DNA of 64,000 nt from assembly GCA_963764695.1 (NCBI GenBank), contig CAVXTW010000001.1, positions 1,054,001 through 1,118,000 of the forward strand. The letters run 5' to 3'. This DNA comes from DATFRY01 sp963764695. Lineage in GTDB: Bacteria > Myxococcota_A > Polyangia > Haliangiales > Haliangiaceae. Under the pieces are notes generated by a model. The model did not search any database. It was not told where the DNA came from and saw only the letters and a list, made by a program, of their open reading frames with translations. Of the stretch, positions 63,790-64,000 are shown piece by piece; the first letter of the stretch is position 1, and each line of letters opens with the position of its first letter. Position numbers and translations under genes: made by a program.

Positions 63790-64000
63790 CCGGCGGCCGC
63801 ACCTGCCTGCTGCATCTCCCGTTAGGAACCCAGCGCGGTGGTTGCGGGACCGCCTCCGGCCAAAAAAGTAGCCCCTCGGGTGTGCCGTGAGCAACGTCCA
63901 GATGACGTGTGCGACATCAGCGGCGAGCAGCTCTGTACGGTGGCCAGCAGTTACCACCCCTCCGCGTGAGCGATGTACCATCCGCGGCCATGGCAATGAC

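Noticed and set aside
63391..63996. 201-residue open frame over the start of the lipoprotein operon
   Set aside because: It is out of frame with a clear lipoprotein gene, Arg-rich and without motif.
63981..64000. Possible plus-strand gene start at ATG 63990
   Set aside because: Only 11 bases remain before the window end, too little to support a call.

Overview
The window is very GC-rich, gene-dense DNA with many overlapping start/stop codons. The gene types suggest a myxobacterium-like member of the Myxococcota: Asp-rich lipoproteins, PilZ-receiver-DUF4388 fusions, zinc-ribbon proteins, ECF sigma factors, caspase-like proteases and many secreted multidomain proteins. This placement is inferred from gene content; no rRNA or tRNA gene was seen.

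Layout. 1-8.9 kb: start of a zinc-ribbon protein, an outer-membrane-type protein, a small protein with a histone-H1-like tail, a methyltransferase overlapping a PcnB-type nucleotidyltransferase, and a three-gene operon (PrsW-type protease, repetitive membrane protein, secreted trypsin-like protease). 8.9-12.7 kb: an HTH-EIIA regulator, lipoproteins and a barrel protein. 12.7-18.3 kb: a polyphosphate cluster (SixA, CHAD, Ppx, Ppk1 and a degenerate Ppx). 18.4-23.8 kb: a receiver-degenerate response regulator, a repeat-rich lipoprotein and a frameshifted TonB-dependent receptor. 23.9-26.9 kb: cupin, SDR, a GH127 gene with its middle deleted, and a broken REP-type transposase. 26.9-40.8 kb: a phosphate and arsenic region: pyrophosphatase, ArsM coupled to a SigZ-like sigma factor, a TSUP permease, pstSCAB-phoU, an ArsR-phosphatase fusion, ArsC, a second PhoU, an OprP-like porin and PhoB-PhoR. 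40.8-47 kb: aminopeptidase P and a signalling cluster (response regulator, RsbRD-like protein, PP2C phosphatase, coiled-coil protein, PilZ-receiver-DUF4388). 47-58 kb: a DUF5916 outer-membrane protein behind a double palindrome, a LuxR-type regulator, a multicopper oxidase with two chitin-binding-like modules, and a Cus-type copper/silver efflux pair with a very short adaptor. 58-64 kb: a LytS/LytT-type pair and an operon of lipoprotein, ECF sigma factor, anti-sigma factor and a caspase domain fused to an apparent barrel.

How the genes work together. The clearest theme is phosphate. Direct repeats of a (C/N)TGTCAC-like 7-mer, spaced 11 bp (or 22 bp), lie upstream of phoB, pstS, the OprP-like porin, ppk, both ppx genes and perhaps the lipoprotein/TonB pair. 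They look like Pho boxes of the PhoB encoded here and would join uptake (porin, Pst), signalling (PhoR, PhoB, two PhoU) and storage (Ppk, Ppx, CHAD, pyrophosphatase). Arsenic genes (arsM, arsR-PTP, arsC) surround pst, which fits arsenate entering by the phosphate route.

Caution. Three genes (pstA, the TonB receptor, the transposase) carry single-base frame breaks. These may be real or may be assembly errors.
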